Source: Cellvibrio fontiphilus (GTDB taxonomy: Bacteria; Pseudomonadota; Gammaproteobacteria; Pseudomonadales; Cellvibrionaceae). From it: a DNA stretch of 64,000 nt. The notes below the pieces were generated by a model. The model did no database searches. It was not told the origin of the DNA and saw only the letters and a list, made by a program, of their open reading frames with translations. Below, in pieces: positions 44,437 through 53,239 of this stretch. The stretch lies in the NCBI RefSeq assembly GCF_035317345.1, contig NZ_JAYKTU010000002.1; one strand, 5' to 3'. Positions within the stretch are counted from its first letter, which is position 1, and each line of letters begins with the position of its first letter. The position numbers and the translations under genes were made by a program.

Positions 44437-44817
44437 TTATTCCATTTGCATTGGAATCGTATTGCTGGTGCGATTCACGCTATTGTCTTCGTTCAGATAC
44501 ACCAACTTGGGCTTGTGGGTCGCCAACTCTTCGTCATTGAAATAACCGTAGGTGGCGATAATCACACGATCACCCACTGCCACCTTGCGCGCCGCCGCAC
44601 CGTTCATGGAAAAGGTGCCTGAACCGGGTTCAGCAAGAATGATGTAGGTATGGAAACGCTCACCGTTGTTTACGTTATAAATATCGATTTGCTCAAATTC
44701 ACGCATGCCGGCTAATGCCACCAGATCAGCATCTATGGCGCAAGAACCGTCGTACCACAACTCAGCCTGGGTCACCTTGGCCATGTGTAATTTTGCTTTC
44801 AGCATATGAGTTAGCAT
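44437..44817 (-). CDS. panD: Aspartate 1-decarboxylase
   Basis: 126 residues. Makes beta-alanine for pantothenate. Synthesised as a proenzyme that cleaves itself between G24 and S25 (YDGSCAID) to form the pyruvoyl cofactor; the family core KAKLHMAKVTQAEL is intact. The ATG at 44817 has GGAGG five bases upstream. It lies 35 bases after panC in a panC-panD operon; panB is not here. Confidence 0.96.
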   Translation of the reverse strand: MLTHMLKAKLHMAKVTQAELWYDGSCAIDADLVALAGMREFEQIDIYNVNNGERFHTYIILAEPGSGTFSMNGAAARKVAVGDRVIIATYGYFNDEELATHKPKLVYLNEDNSVNRTSNTIPMQME

Positions 44818-44852
44818 GGAATCCTCCGGGGAATCACTGATGCAGGCGGGAA

Positions 44853-45704
44853 TTAACCCAGCACCACAGAAACATTGTCAATTAACCGCGCGCCCTGGGT
44901 ATACATGGCGCCGAGTATAGTGATCTCCCGATCGTCGTGTGCCGCCATCTCCAGTGTGCGGCTATTGCAAATACTGATGTAGTCCACCCGAAAACCCGCC
45001 GCCTCAATTTGCGCGCGCGCCTCGTCCACCAGTACTGAAAAATCGCGGCGACCTTCGCTAATCGCCTCTTTGATCGCATTCAAACTGCGGTTGAGTACCG
45101 CCACCCTTGGGCGCTCATCGGCCGTAATAAAACCATTGCGCGAGCTCATCGCCAGGCCATCTTCCTCGCGGAAGATCTCCCCTGCGGTAATCTTGATGGG
45201 GATACACAGGTCTTCCACCATGCGACGAATAACCGCCAGCTGCTGGAAATCCTTAATGCCAAATACAGCTTCATCCGGCTGCACAATATTAAACAACTTG
45301 GTGACAACCGTTGTCACGCCCTCAAAGTGGCCAGGGCGACTGGCACCACAGAGCACATCGGTCATAGTCGGTACTATCACCCGCGTCTGCTCCGCCATAC
45401 CGTTGGGGTAGATTTCTTTTTCATCGGGACAAAACAAATAATCACAACCCACAGCTTCCAGTTTTGCGGAATCTGCCGCCAGGGTGCGCGGGTATTTATC
45501 CCAATCTTCGTTTAAACCAAACTGCAGAGGGTTTACAAAAATGCTGGTGACTACCACATCGCAGTTGCGCTGGGCGATTTTGACGAGCTCGATATGGGCA
45601 TTGTGCAGGTTGCCCATAGTGGGTACAAAACCTATGCGCTTACCGGCTTTACGCTCCGCCGCCAGGGCATCACGAAGGGATTGGATATGGTGAAAAACCT
45701 GCAT
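44853..45704 (-). CDS. panC: Pantothenate synthetase
   Basis: 283 residues. Joins pantoate and beta-alanine using ATP. Motifs: FVPTMGNLHNAHIELV (the HxGH-type nucleotide motif, with Ala for Gly: LHNAH), FVNPLQFGLNEDWDKYPRT, and GIKDFQQLAVIRRMVEDL. GAGG precedes the ATG. panD follows; panB, often first in this operon, is missing. Confidence 0.96.
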   Translation of the reverse strand: MQVFHHIQSLRDALAAERKAGKRIGFVPTMGNLHNAHIELVKIAQRNCDVVVTSIFVNPLQFGLNEDWDKYPRTLAADSAKLEAVGCDYLFCPDEKEIYPNGMAEQTRVIVPTMTDVLCGASRPGHFEGVTTVVTKLFNIVQPDEAVFGIKDFQQLAVIRRMVEDLCIPIKITAGEIFREEDGLAMSSRNGFITADERPRVAVLNRSLNAIKEAISEGRRDFSVLVDEARAQIEAAGFRVDYISICNSRTLEMAAHDDREITILGAMYTQGARLIDNVSVVLG

Positions 45705-45822
45705 AGTCGTGCCTCAAACTGCCCGCAAAATAGCCCCGGTTCAGGGCGCGCGATAATACACCTACCGTGGATACATGTACATTTTTGCAGCATCCTGCAA
45801 GCGCCAATCACTTTGAGACAGG

Positions 45823-46254
45823 CTAAGCTCTCTGTTTGACCTTCTCCATGATAATGGAAGTAGAAATGTGGGGCGTATCAGGCGCAAAATCGACTGAGAT
45901 CCTGCGGCTGTCTAGCTGCGCCTGTAACTCGAGCCAACGGGCACTTCCTTTCCACCCTCCACCACCAATTACATGCGTTATTCCCCAAGATGCTATCCAC
46001 TCTGCCGCCAGTTCAGGCTGGGTAGTTGAAACAGGCTGGAGATCTGCCCGGTCAACCCAACCTAGACTGCGAATCATTTCCAAGCGTTCGTACTCGGGAA
46101 TAATTGGCCATTTATTTTTGGTTGCAAAACACATAGAGTCTGGTGCGACGGCAACAACAAGCTGTTCGGTTTGCGCCCGAGCGTAGCTCAAATAACGGAC
46201 ATGCCCTACATGAAACAGGTCGAATACACCAATCACCAACGTTCGAAAATGCAT
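45823..46254 (-). CDS. Cytidylyltransferase-like nucleotidyltransferase
   Basis: 143 residues. VIGVFDLFHVGHVRYLSYAR carries the HxGH motif of TagD/RfaE-type nucleotidyltransferases, which load CTP or ATP onto a phosphorylated small molecule; a further helper motif is ISTSIIMEKV at the C-terminus (the RxSxIIxKI-type motif, but with Thr for Arg). It starts only three bases after the LicD-like gene, so the two are one operon: the pair suggests activation of a phospho-alcohol to a CDP form and its transfer to a surface glycan. Substrate unknown. Confidence 0.8.
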   Translation of the reverse strand: MHFRTLVIGVFDLFHVGHVRYLSYARAQTEQLVVAVAPDSMCFATKNKWPIIPEYERLEMIRSLGWVDRADLQPVSTTQPELAAEWIASWGITHVIGGGGWKGSARWLELQAQLDSRRISVDFAPDTPHISTSIIMEKVKQRA

Positions 46255-46257
46255 TTA

Positions 46258-47544
46258 TTAGCCCTGAATAATTGATTGGAGTCGAACCTCCAACTGCTGC
46301 AATAGTTCCTCCGCGGGAAGATGCCGCTTGGTTTGCCGAACTAGCGCTAGTGCTTTTTTTAAACTCCCCTCCAACAAAGCCTTGTTGATGTGCATCAATG
46401 CATAGGATTCAGTCAACAGAGAGAAATTACGTAGATTATGGGCAGAAATCACAGTATCGAATAATGGATCAGGCGTTCGCCAATCGCCGTAAATTCTCGT
46501 TAGCCAATCATTGGGATCATCCAACTCCCACACCTCCCCGTAGTGGTGATTGGTTTTGTGAAGAGCGAGTTTAGTGCCGTAATCAGTTATACGCTGCCAG
46601 GACTGCGGTATCTTCGAACTCCATATCCCGCCAATGAGCTGACCTGATGCCTTCTCAATCTCAAAACCAAAGATATCAATAAAAAGCTTTAGCTGGGCAT
46701 GCTTGAAGGATCGAGGACTCCTTAAGCTCATGGGGTGAACCAGCTCTGACCAGCCTTTGGAACGCATGCTGCGACACGCCATATCCATTTGCTCCATAGG
46801 AACACCGATATCCAGATCCTTATCAAATGAGAGCAGCCGCCCATCTCTCTCGAGCCCCAAAAGTGTTCCTGCGGTAGCAAAAGCCTGTACACCGTCTGCA
46901 CACAAGGACACTAAGGTTTGGCGAAAAGCGCGAATGTTAGCCTTTGTATCAAAGCGGGCCTTGGCCTGTGGAGGAATATCAACCCAAGGATAGGTCAACC
47001 CCAAATTCAGGGCATGCCGAAACCGAGCCAAAGCTTCTGGAAGCCGCCCATGGTGCATATCATCCATCGCCAAGGCCACATGCGCAGTAATATCACCGGG
47101 ATTACGGGCCACCCGGTCACTCATGTATTTAAACGTCACTTCTGGACGCTTCAGTAGCTCCAGTATGTTTGATAAAAGTTTTTTCGCTTCAACTAAATTG
47201 GGCGTTTCTTTCAGCGCCTCTGTACACTGATCCATCGCCCGATCATATTCTTTTTGATGTAGGTAAAGACGAGCAAGATTACAGCGTGAATCTGGTTGCG
47301 GTGACAAAGCTACAGCACGCTCCGTAGCCACCAGTGCGCCAGACACATCACCTTTAACATAAGAGGCAGAGCCAAGCGCGCGCCAACCAAACTCATGAGC
47401 CGGAAATCTCTCGGTTAACACGGTAGCCGCGGTAATGACTTCCGAAAAGCGCTTGGCCGCAAAATCTGCCTTTATCCGCGTGATGTCTTCTTCACTCGGA
47501 GTTAAGGCGACATCTGAATTTTTTGTGTATTCAAAATTATTCAA
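46258..47544 (-). CDS. TPR protein with LicD/fukutin-like phosphotransferase domain
   Basis: 428 residues. TPR-like helices (about 30-160: LARLYLHQKEYDRAMDQCTE) are followed by a LicD/fukutin-like domain with GTLLGLERDGRLLSFDKDLD, whose D-x-D-x-D type motif is the presumed metal site, and a C-terminal WLTRIYGDWRTP typical of the family. LicD-type enzymes transfer phosphocholine, ribitol-phosphate or similar groups from CDP donors to glycans. The start is TTG with GGAG five bases upstream. The next gene encodes a matching cytidylyltransferase. Confidence 0.78.
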   Translation of the reverse strand: MNNFEYTKNSDVALTPSEEDITRIKADFAAKRFSEVITAATVLTERFPAHEFGWRALGSASYVKGDVSGALVATERAVALSPQPDSRCNLARLYLHQKEYDRAMDQCTEALKETPNLVEAKKLLSNILELLKRPEVTFKYMSDRVARNPGDITAHVALAMDDMHHGRLPEALARFRHALNLGLTYPWVDIPPQAKARFDTKANIRAFRQTLVSLCADGVQAFATAGTLLGLERDGRLLSFDKDLDIGVPMEQMDMACRSMRSKGWSELVHPMSLRSPRSFKHAQLKLFIDIFGFEIEKASGQLIGGIWSSKIPQSWQRITDYGTKLALHKTNHHYGEVWELDDPNDWLTRIYGDWRTPDPLFDTVISAHNLRNFSLLTESYALMHINKALLEGSLKKALALVRQTKRHLPAEELLQQLEVRLQSIIQG

Positions 47545-47669
47545 AATAACTCCAAAGGATTCGAGGGTTTTTGAGGGTGCGCTAAATAAAAGTCATGGAT
47601 ATAGAAGCACTTAATCCTGTTTAGAGGGATTATGCGCAAAGAATGATACACAGAAAAACCAGTCACTAT

Positions 47670-48179
47670 TTAGGAATCAATCTTTAAAGCCAGCCGAATC
47701 ACCGCCTCGCCCAAGCGCATCACTCCGCCCTGAATGACTTTGGCGCAGAGCCCGCCGTAACCAAACATGGCCGCCGTGCCGCCTGCGCCCAAGGCTTCAT
47801 CCATGCGCGAGCAGGGGTGGCAGAGGGCGTTGGTTTCGAGGATCACTTCACCAATCTGCAAACGCTGGTAGCGCAGCAGGTTCATATTCATGCCGGAGAT
47901 AACCAGATTGCGGCGCAACAGGCGCGGGTCTATGGACGAATGTCCGGTGTGACGACAAATGGCTTCAATGTATTCGTGGCTGATGAGTGTGACTTGTCGC
48001 GCAGAGCCCGGTGTTTTTTTCATCCGATGATCGCCCACTAACCCCAGCCCTACCACCGCCTCTGCTTGATCGACTACCAACACCTCGCCGCGCCGTTCGC
48101 TGCGTAAACCAATCCAATCCAACTTGCCGGGCGCAATATTGGCGCAGAGTTTATCGAGTAATTTGGCTTGGCTGTTCAT
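47670..48179 (-). CDS. MOSC-domain protein
   Basis: 169 residues. LVGDHRMKKTPGSARQVTLISH and RRNLVISGMNM, then ALCHPCSRMDEALG with the conserved Cys near residue 115, match the MOSC sulfur-carrier domain related to molybdenum cofactor sulfurases and YiiM. GAGG lies eight bases before the ATG. It precedes, and reads the same way as, the LicD-like pair, but 126 bases separate them. Confidence 0.88.
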   Translation of the reverse strand: MNSQAKLLDKLCANIAPGKLDWIGLRSERRGEVLVVDQAEAVVGLGLVGDHRMKKTPGSARQVTLISHEYIEAICRHTGHSSIDPRLLRRNLVISGMNMNLLRYQRLQIGEVILETNALCHPCSRMDEALGAGGTAAMFGYGGLCAKVIQGGVMRLGEAVIRLALKIDS

Positions 48180-48227
48180 TTGGCAAACCTCGGTAATACG
48201 GGGGAACCATCATCAATAGTGCTGCAA

Positions 48228-49634
48228 TTAATAGGGATCTTGCTGGAAATACTCAGGTGCGAGATTATCGAAGCGGGTGTATTTGCCAACAAACGCGGCG
48301 CGACAAGTGCCGATTTCACCGTTACGCTGCTTGCCGATGATAAGTTCGGCTATGCCTTTATCCGGGCTGTCTTCGTTGTAATACTCATCGCGGTAAATAA
48401 ACAGAATCACGTCAGCGTCCTGTTCGATGGCGCCGGATTCCCGCAGGTCGGAGTTCATGGGGCGCTTGTTGGGGCGCTGTTCCACACCGCGGTTGAGCTG
48501 CGAGAGGGCAATCATGGGGCATTCAAATTCTTTGGCCATGCCTTTGAGCGAGCGCGAAATTTCAGAGATTTCCTGGGTACGGCCTTCGCCGCTGCCGGCA
48601 ACTGTCATCAACTGCAGGTAGTCCACCATGATCATGCCGGGATTACCGTGTTCGCGGGCGATGCGGCGGATACGCGCGCGCATTTCCTGTGGGTTCAAGC
48701 CGCCGGTATCGTCGATAAATAACAATTTATCTTTGAGCTTGGCCACAGCGGAGGAGAGTTTGGGCCAATCCTCTTCAGTGAGCTTACCGTTGCGCATCTT
48801 GCCCTGATCGATGCGACCGATAGAGGACATCATCCGCATCACTAGCGCGGAGGATGGCATTTCCATACTAAATACCACCACTGGCTTGGGCTGATTAAAC
48901 AGCGCACCCTCAACGAAGTTGAGCGCCAGCGCCGTTTTACCCATGGACGGACGCGCCGCAAGCACAATCAATTCCCCGGGCTGCCAGCCAGACGTGCGTT
49001 GATCAAGATCGGTAATACCCGATGGCACGCCAGTAATATCGCTACCAGAGCGAAAAAGCTCATCGATGCGTTTAACTGTTTCTTTGAGAAGCTCGTTTAC
49101 CCCCACCAAACCGCCTTCTTTGGGGCGATCCTCAGCGATTTCGGCAACGCGTTTTTCAGCCAGCTGTAACAGGTCATCTGAATCCAGTCCCGCCGGATTC
49201 ATGCTGGATTTGCTGATGTCCTGGGCGGCAGCAATCAACTGACGCAAGGTGGAGCGCTCACGCACAATTTTGGCGTAAGCGACTATGTTGGCGGCACTCG
49301 GGGTGTTGTTGGCCATTTCGACCAAATAGCCCAAGCCACCCACACGCTCCAATTCGTCGTGCTTGTGCAGCTCTTCCGACAGGGTGATAACGTCCAGCGG
49401 TTGCCCCGCTTCCTGCAGCGCCAGCATCATGCGGAAAATGAGCTTGTGATCATCGCGGAAGAAGTCGCTTTCGGATATCACTTCCAGCACCGCGTCCAAG
49501 CGATTGTTGTCAAGCATCAGACCGCCCAACACCGATTGCTCTGCCTCCACTGAGTGGGGCAAGGCAGTTTGAGCGCTTAACTGGCTGGCAAGGCGATCCT
49601 CAAAACTGACGGATTCGAAGCTGGATTCAGGCAT
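48228..49634 (-). CDS. dnaB: Replicative DNA helicase
   Basis: 468 residues. N-terminal DnaB domain begins LPHSVEAEQSVLGGLMLDN; the RecA-like core has the Walker A loop ARPSMGKTALALN, VFSMEMPSSALVMRM, and the Walker B/DnaB box VDYLQLM, then SRSLKGMAKEFECPMIALSQLNR. This hexameric helicase unwinds DNA at the fork. It lies downstream of rpsF-rpsR-rplI, the usual gammaproteobacterial order, with a terminator and a repeat element between. Confidence 0.97.
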   Translation of the reverse strand: MPESSFESVSFEDRLASQLSAQTALPHSVEAEQSVLGGLMLDNNRLDAVLEVISESDFFRDDHKLIFRMMLALQEAGQPLDVITLSEELHKHDELERVGGLGYLVEMANNTPSAANIVAYAKIVRERSTLRQLIAAAQDISKSSMNPAGLDSDDLLQLAEKRVAEIAEDRPKEGGLVGVNELLKETVKRIDELFRSGSDITGVPSGITDLDQRTSGWQPGELIVLAARPSMGKTALALNFVEGALFNQPKPVVVFSMEMPSSALVMRMMSSIGRIDQGKMRNGKLTEEDWPKLSSAVAKLKDKLLFIDDTGGLNPQEMRARIRRIAREHGNPGMIMVDYLQLMTVAGSGEGRTQEISEISRSLKGMAKEFECPMIALSQLNRGVEQRPNKRPMNSDLRESGAIEQDADVILFIYRDEYYNEDSPDKGIAELIIGKQRNGEIGTCRAAFVGKYTRFDNLAPEYFQQDPY

Positions 49635-49683
49635 AGGTTGGATAAACGCAGGTAGAGTTTTTTATCAAATTGGGAGCAAAAAA

Positions 49684-49732
49684 AATCGGGCACTTGCTCT
49701 TCAACCAAAAGGTCGTCGATAGTGCCCGATTT
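49684..49732 (-). terminator. Terminator after rplI
   Basis: Inverted repeat AATCGGGCACT / AGTGCCCGATT with a long loop; on the minus strand it runs into eight Ts, so it fits termination of the rpsF-rpsR-rplI operon just before dnaB. Confidence 0.75.
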
Positions 49733-49758
49733 CAGGTTGCTTGTCAGTAGTAAACCAC

Positions 49759-49842
49759 TTAACCCCACCCTAGCCCTCCCCTCAAAAGAGGAGGGAATTT
49801 AAGCTCCTCCCCCTGCGAAGGGGGAGGCCGGGAGGGGGTTAA
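49759..49842. repeat. Palindromic REP/MITE-like element
   Basis: About 84 bases bounded by TTAACCCCACCCTAGCCCTC and GGGAGGCCGGGAGGGGGTTAA, which are near-perfect inverted repeats. Two internal hairpins (CCCTC-TCAAAAGAG-GAGGG region; CTCCCCCTGCGAAGGGGGAG) fill the middle. Elements of this AACCCC(A)CCC...GGGGGTT type are scattered in many proteobacterial genomes. Confidence 0.75.
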
Positions 49843-49845
49843 AAA

Positions 49846-50292
49846 TTACTCTGGAATAACTGCCAATTTAACCGCTTGGATTACTTCAGCGTGCAACTGA
49901 ACATCGATCTCGTATTGACCGATTTCACGCAGAACGCCTTGTGGCAAGCGAACTTCAGACTTGGCAACAGCAACACCAGCAGCAGTGATTGCTTCAGCGA
50001 TATCGCGAGTACCGATAGAACCGAACAGACGGCCTTCGTCACCGGCGTTGGCAGCGATAGTCACGCTCAGCTCTGCAAGCTTCTCAGCGCGAGCGGTTGC
50101 ATCAGCAATCTTGCTGGCAGCAGCAGCTTCCAACTCGGCGCGACGCGCTTCGAAGTCAGCGATATTTTTTGCAGTAGCAGCAACAGCCTTGCCTTGTGGC
50201 AAGAGGTAGTTACGGCCGTAGCCAGACTTAACGCTAACCTTGTCACCAATAGCGCCTAATTTACCTACTTTATCGAGCAGAATAACTTCCAT
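49846..50292 (-). CDS. rplI: 50S ribosomal protein L9
   Basis: 148 residues. MEVILLDKVGKLGAIGDKVSVKSGYGRNYLLPQGKA is the L9 N-terminal domain, followed by the long helix and the C-terminal domain (GSIGTRDIAEAI). AAGGGG lies upstream of the ATG. Last gene of the rpsF-rpsR-rplI operon. Confidence 0.98.
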   Translation of the reverse strand: MEVILLDKVGKLGAIGDKVSVKSGYGRNYLLPQGKAVAATAKNIADFEARRAELEAAAASKIADATARAEKLAELSVTIAANAGDEGRLFGSIGTRDIAEAITAAGVAVAKSEVRLPQGVLREIGQYEIDVQLHAEVIQAVKLAVIPE

Positions 50293-50303
50293 CTCTTTAC
50301 CCC

Positions 50304-50531
50304 TTACTCGTGGCTGTCAGTGTATGGAATCAAAGCCAGGTAACGAGCACGCTTGATAGCGGTAGCCAACTGACGTTGGTATTTAGCTTTGGTGCCAGTG
50401 ATACGGCTTGGAACGATTTTGCCGGTTTCAGTGATGTAAGCCTTCAGCGTTTCTACATCTTTGTAATCGATGCGCTTGGTGCCTTCAGCGGTAAAACGGC
50501 AGAATTTGCGACGACGGAAAAAACGTGCCAT
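50304..50531 (-). CDS. rpsR: 30S ribosomal protein S18
   Basis: 75 residues, RFFRRRKFCRFTAEG at the N-terminus and TGTKAKYQRQLATAIKRAR, the S18 signature. AGGAGG upstream. It sits three bases after rpsF; priB, which in enterobacteria lies between them, is absent. Confidence 0.98.
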   Translation of the reverse strand: MARFFRRRKFCRFTAEGTKRIDYKDVETLKAYITETGKIVPSRITGTKAKYQRQLATAIKRARYLALIPYTDSHE

Positions 50532-50534
50532 GGG

Positions 50535-50972
50535 TTATACCTCCTGCTCTTCTTCGAAATCATCTGCATCAACGCCGTCTTCATCAGACAGGTCTTCTGC
50601 GTCATCACGACGTTCAGCGCGTGCTGGACGTGCTTTACGCTCACGGCCTTCTTTCTCGGCTTTCATGATGAATGATTCTTCGGTGATAGCAGCATCTTCA
50701 CGCAGCACCAGGCTACGCAGAACGGCATCGTTGTAACGGAAGTTGGTAGTCAACTCTTCCAATACCGCGTCAGAGCATTCTACGTTCATCAGAATGTAGT
50801 GAGCTTTGTGCACTTTATTGATGGAGTAAGCCAGTTGACGACGGCCCCAATCTTCCAAACGGTGAACTTGACCACCGTCGTTTTTGATAGCAGAGGTGTA
50901 ACGCTCTACCATTGCTGGAACTTGTTCGCTCTGGTCAGGATGAACCAGGAAAACGATTTCGTAATGACGCAT
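50535..50972 (-). CDS. rpsF: 30S ribosomal protein S6
   Basis: 145 residues. MRHYEIVFLVHPDQSEQVPAM and HRLEDWGRRQLAYSINKVHKAHY are S6. The long acidic C-terminal tail (DDAEDLSDEDGVDADDFEEE) recalls the glutamate-rich tail modified by RimK in E. coli, though here it is mainly Asp/Glu encoded by the gene. AAGGAG precedes the ATG. Confidence 0.98.
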   Translation of the reverse strand: MRHYEIVFLVHPDQSEQVPAMVERYTSAIKNDGGQVHRLEDWGRRQLAYSINKVHKAHYILMNVECSDAVLEELTTNFRYNDAVLRSLVLREDAAITEESFIMKAEKEGRERKARPARAERRDDAEDLSDEDGVDADDFEEEQEV

Positions 50973-51328
50973 GTTTAGCTCCTTACGGGTTAAAGCCTCC
51001 TACCTTGCTGATAAATAACAACGCAGTGAGACAAGGAGTAGCCGATTTTACAGTCACCTTGATGACCTTGCCCCCGGCCAGTTTGGGGGTGCGGAATTGT
51101 ACGGATAAGACTCTTTACAAGCAAGCAAAAACAACCTTGTCGCTCCCCTTGGGGGGATCAACGCCTTTCATTTCACGCCAGATTCCCGTTCCGGCAAAAA
51201 AATGGGACTGCCACTTTAGGTAGTAAACCTAAAACAGGTGGCTGTAAGACCCGCTTCTCCTTGAGATTGGTGATGCGCCAGAGGCTATCCGGTGCAACTT
51301 ATTACCCAATTTACTGAGGACAACAATA
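50973..51328. other. 356-base divergent region between rpsF and GH5 gene
   Basis: No gene is seen. It contains the TGGGA...CCACTTT motif at 51203-51217 and, immediately after, the inverted repeat TTTAGGT-AGTAA-ACCTAAA (51215-51233), both upstream of the GH5 gene. Ribosomal operon promoters probably lie at its left end. Confidence 0.55.
51203..51217. promoter_or_regulatory. Putative CAZyme operator 2 (TGGGA-CTG-CCACTTT)
   Basis: TGGGACTGCCACTTT shares TGGGA and CCACTTT with the upstream motif of the large GH16 gene. It lies about 112 bases before the GH5 start and is joined to a second inverted repeat at 51215-51233. Confidence 0.4.
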
Positions 51329-53182
51329 ATGAACAAACATCGCTTCACTCCTGCAGCGACACACGCAGCGCGCACCACCCTCGCCCGCAAAAGCCTACTC
51401 GCAAACCTGGCTGCCGGAGTGGTCAGTATTGTTTTATGCAACTCGGCCCTGGCTGCAGTCCCGGCACTGCAAGTACAGGGCAATAAGGTTCTGGTTGGCG
51501 GTAAATCCGTAAGCCTTGAAGGCGTTTCTCTCTTTTGGAGTAATACCGGCTGGGGCGCGGAGAAGTTCTATACAGCAGCCACCGTCAAGCGCGCAAAAAC
51601 CGAATTCAACGCCAACCTAATCCGCGCCGCCATAGGGCACGGGGAAGGCGGCGGTATTCAGGACGATTGGAATGGCAACATGGCGCGGCTCGACACCGTC
51701 ATCCAGGCAGCCATCGACAACGATATGTATGTGATTGTTGACTACCACAGTCACAAAGCCCATGAGAACTGGGGTTCAGCCGAGGCTTTCTTCAAGCAAG
51801 TCGCGCAAAAATGGGGAGGTTACAACAACGTTATTTATGAACTCTACAACGAACCACTGAATGTGGATTGGAACAATACCCTCAAGCCTTACGCCGAGTA
51901 TCTGGGCGGCAAGATTCGTGCGATTGACCCGGACAACCTGATCATTATGGGTACACCCAACTGGTCGCAGGATGTCGATGTCGCCTCCTCCAACAAAGCC
52001 AATGTTTCCAATTTAGCCTATACCGTTCATTTTTATGCCGACAGCCACGGGAGCTCCTATCGCGCCAAGGCGCAAACGGCACTGAATAATGGTGCAGCCC
52101 TGTTTGCCACCGAATGGGGTGCAGGCCATGCCAATGGTCGCGGCAATATCAATTACCCGGAGACCTGGGCCTGGATAAATTTTTTGCGCACCAATGGCAT
52201 TAGCCACGCCGGCTGGGCGTTCCATGACAAGGAGCGCGATCAAACCACCGGCGAAGTAGAAACATCATCCTTCTTCTGGGCTGATGGGTCGCTCAAAGAG
52301 TCGGGGCGATTTATCAAAGAAATTTTGGCGGGCCGTAAACCGATAGACAGTGGCGATGATGATTCAGGTGGTAACTGCACCAAAGCCAACCTCGGCGATA
52401 CCATCCAAGCCGAGAGCTGGTGCCAGATGTCTGGAGTGAAAACAGAAACAACCAGCGATGCAGGCGGCGGCCAGAATATCGGCTATATCGATGGCGGCGA
52501 TTGGATGACTTACTCAGTCAATATACCCACCACGGGCACCTACAAAGTGAGCTACCGCGTTGCAGCCCAGGCAGGCGGCGGTCAGCTCCAGTTGGAAAAA
52601 GCCGGTGGCAGCCCTGTTTACAGCAACATCAATATTCCTCAAACCGGAAACTGGCAAGCCTGGCAAACCATCTCCCACAATGTGGTTTTGCCCGCAGGCG
52701 AGCAACTGATCGCGCTTTCGGCGATTACCGGAGGGTTTAATATCAACTGGCTGAAAGTAGAAAATACTGGCGGTGACAACACCGGCACCATCATCGCGAC
52801 GATTCAGGCGGAAGACCATAGCCAGCAAAGCGGGACCCAGCAGGAAACCACAACCGATACCGGCGGAGGCAGGAATGTTGGTTATATCGATGCCGGCGAC
52901 TGGCTTTCCTATGCAGGCACGCCAGTCAATATTCCCAGCAGTGGCAGCTATGTGATTGAGTACCGAGTGGCCAGCCAAAACGGTGGTGGCAACCTGAGGT
53001 TTGAAGAAGCTGGTGGTGCACCGGTGTACGGCAGCATCAGCATCCCTGCAACCGGCGGCTGGCAAACCTGGACGACCATCCAACACACCGTCAACCTGAG
53101 CGCAGGCAGCCATCAATTTGGAATTAAAGCCAATACCGGTGGTTGGAACCTCAATTGGATTCGCATCCGCAAGGCGCATTAA
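51329..53182 (+). CDS. Secreted GH5 endoglucanase with two CBM6 modules
   Basis: 617 residues. A long signal peptide (1 to about 45, ending NSALAAV) is followed by a GH5_2-like cellulase domain (about 48-345): DYHSHKAHENW, catalytic acid/base E175 in YNEPL and nucleophile E262 in ATEWGAG. Two tandem CBM6 modules follow (about 355-475 and 490-615), each with the AGGGxNIGYIDGGDW-type binding pattern. It should cleave beta-1,4-glucan (cellulose) outside the cell, with CBM6 binding of cellulose, xylan or mixed-linkage glucan. Cellvibrio enzymes of this type are well known. Confidence 0.92.
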   Translation: MNKHRFTPAATHAARTTLARKSLLANLAAGVVSIVLCNSALAAVPALQVQGNKVLVGGKSVSLEGVSLFWSNTGWGAEKFYTAATVKRAKTEFNANLIRAAIGHGEGGGIQDDWNGNMARLDTVIQAAIDNDMYVIVDYHSHKAHENWGSAEAFFKQVAQKWGGYNNVIYELYNEPLNVDWNNTLKPYAEYLGGKIRAIDPDNLIIMGTPNWSQDVDVASSNKANVSNLAYTVHFYADSHGSSYRAKAQTALNNGAALFATEWGAGHANGRGNINYPETWAWINFLRTNGISHAGWAFHDKERDQTTGEVETSSFFWADGSLKESGRFIKEILAGRKPIDSGDDDSGGNCTKANLGDTIQAESWCQMSGVKTETTSDAGGGQNIGYIDGGDWMTYSVNIPTTGTYKVSYRVAAQAGGGQLQLEKAGGSPVYSNINIPQTGNWQAWQTISHNVVLPAGEQLIALSAITGGFNINWLKVENTGGDNTGTIIATIQAEDHSQQSGTQQETTTDTGGGRNVGYIDAGDWLSYAGTPVNIPSSGSYVIEYRVASQNGGGNLRFEEAGGAPVYGSISIPATGGWQTWTTIQHTVNLSAGSHQFGIKANTGGWNLNWIRIRKAH

Positions 53183-53200
53183 GGCCAGCCAGATAAAATC

Positions 53201-53239
53201 AGTGAAACTTTTGGCCGCCTTCGGTCGGCCATTTTCACT
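53201..53239. terminator. Hairpin between GH5 and AraC-type genes
   Basis: AGTGAAA...TTTTCACT around an inner GGCCGCC/GGTCGGCC stem, between converging genes. Tail T-runs are short, so it is an imperfect bidirectional terminator. Confidence 0.55.

Noticed and set aside
49577..49768. 63-codon minus-strand ORF upstream of dnaB
   Set aside because: It reads through the rplI terminator hairpin and overlaps dnaB in another frame.
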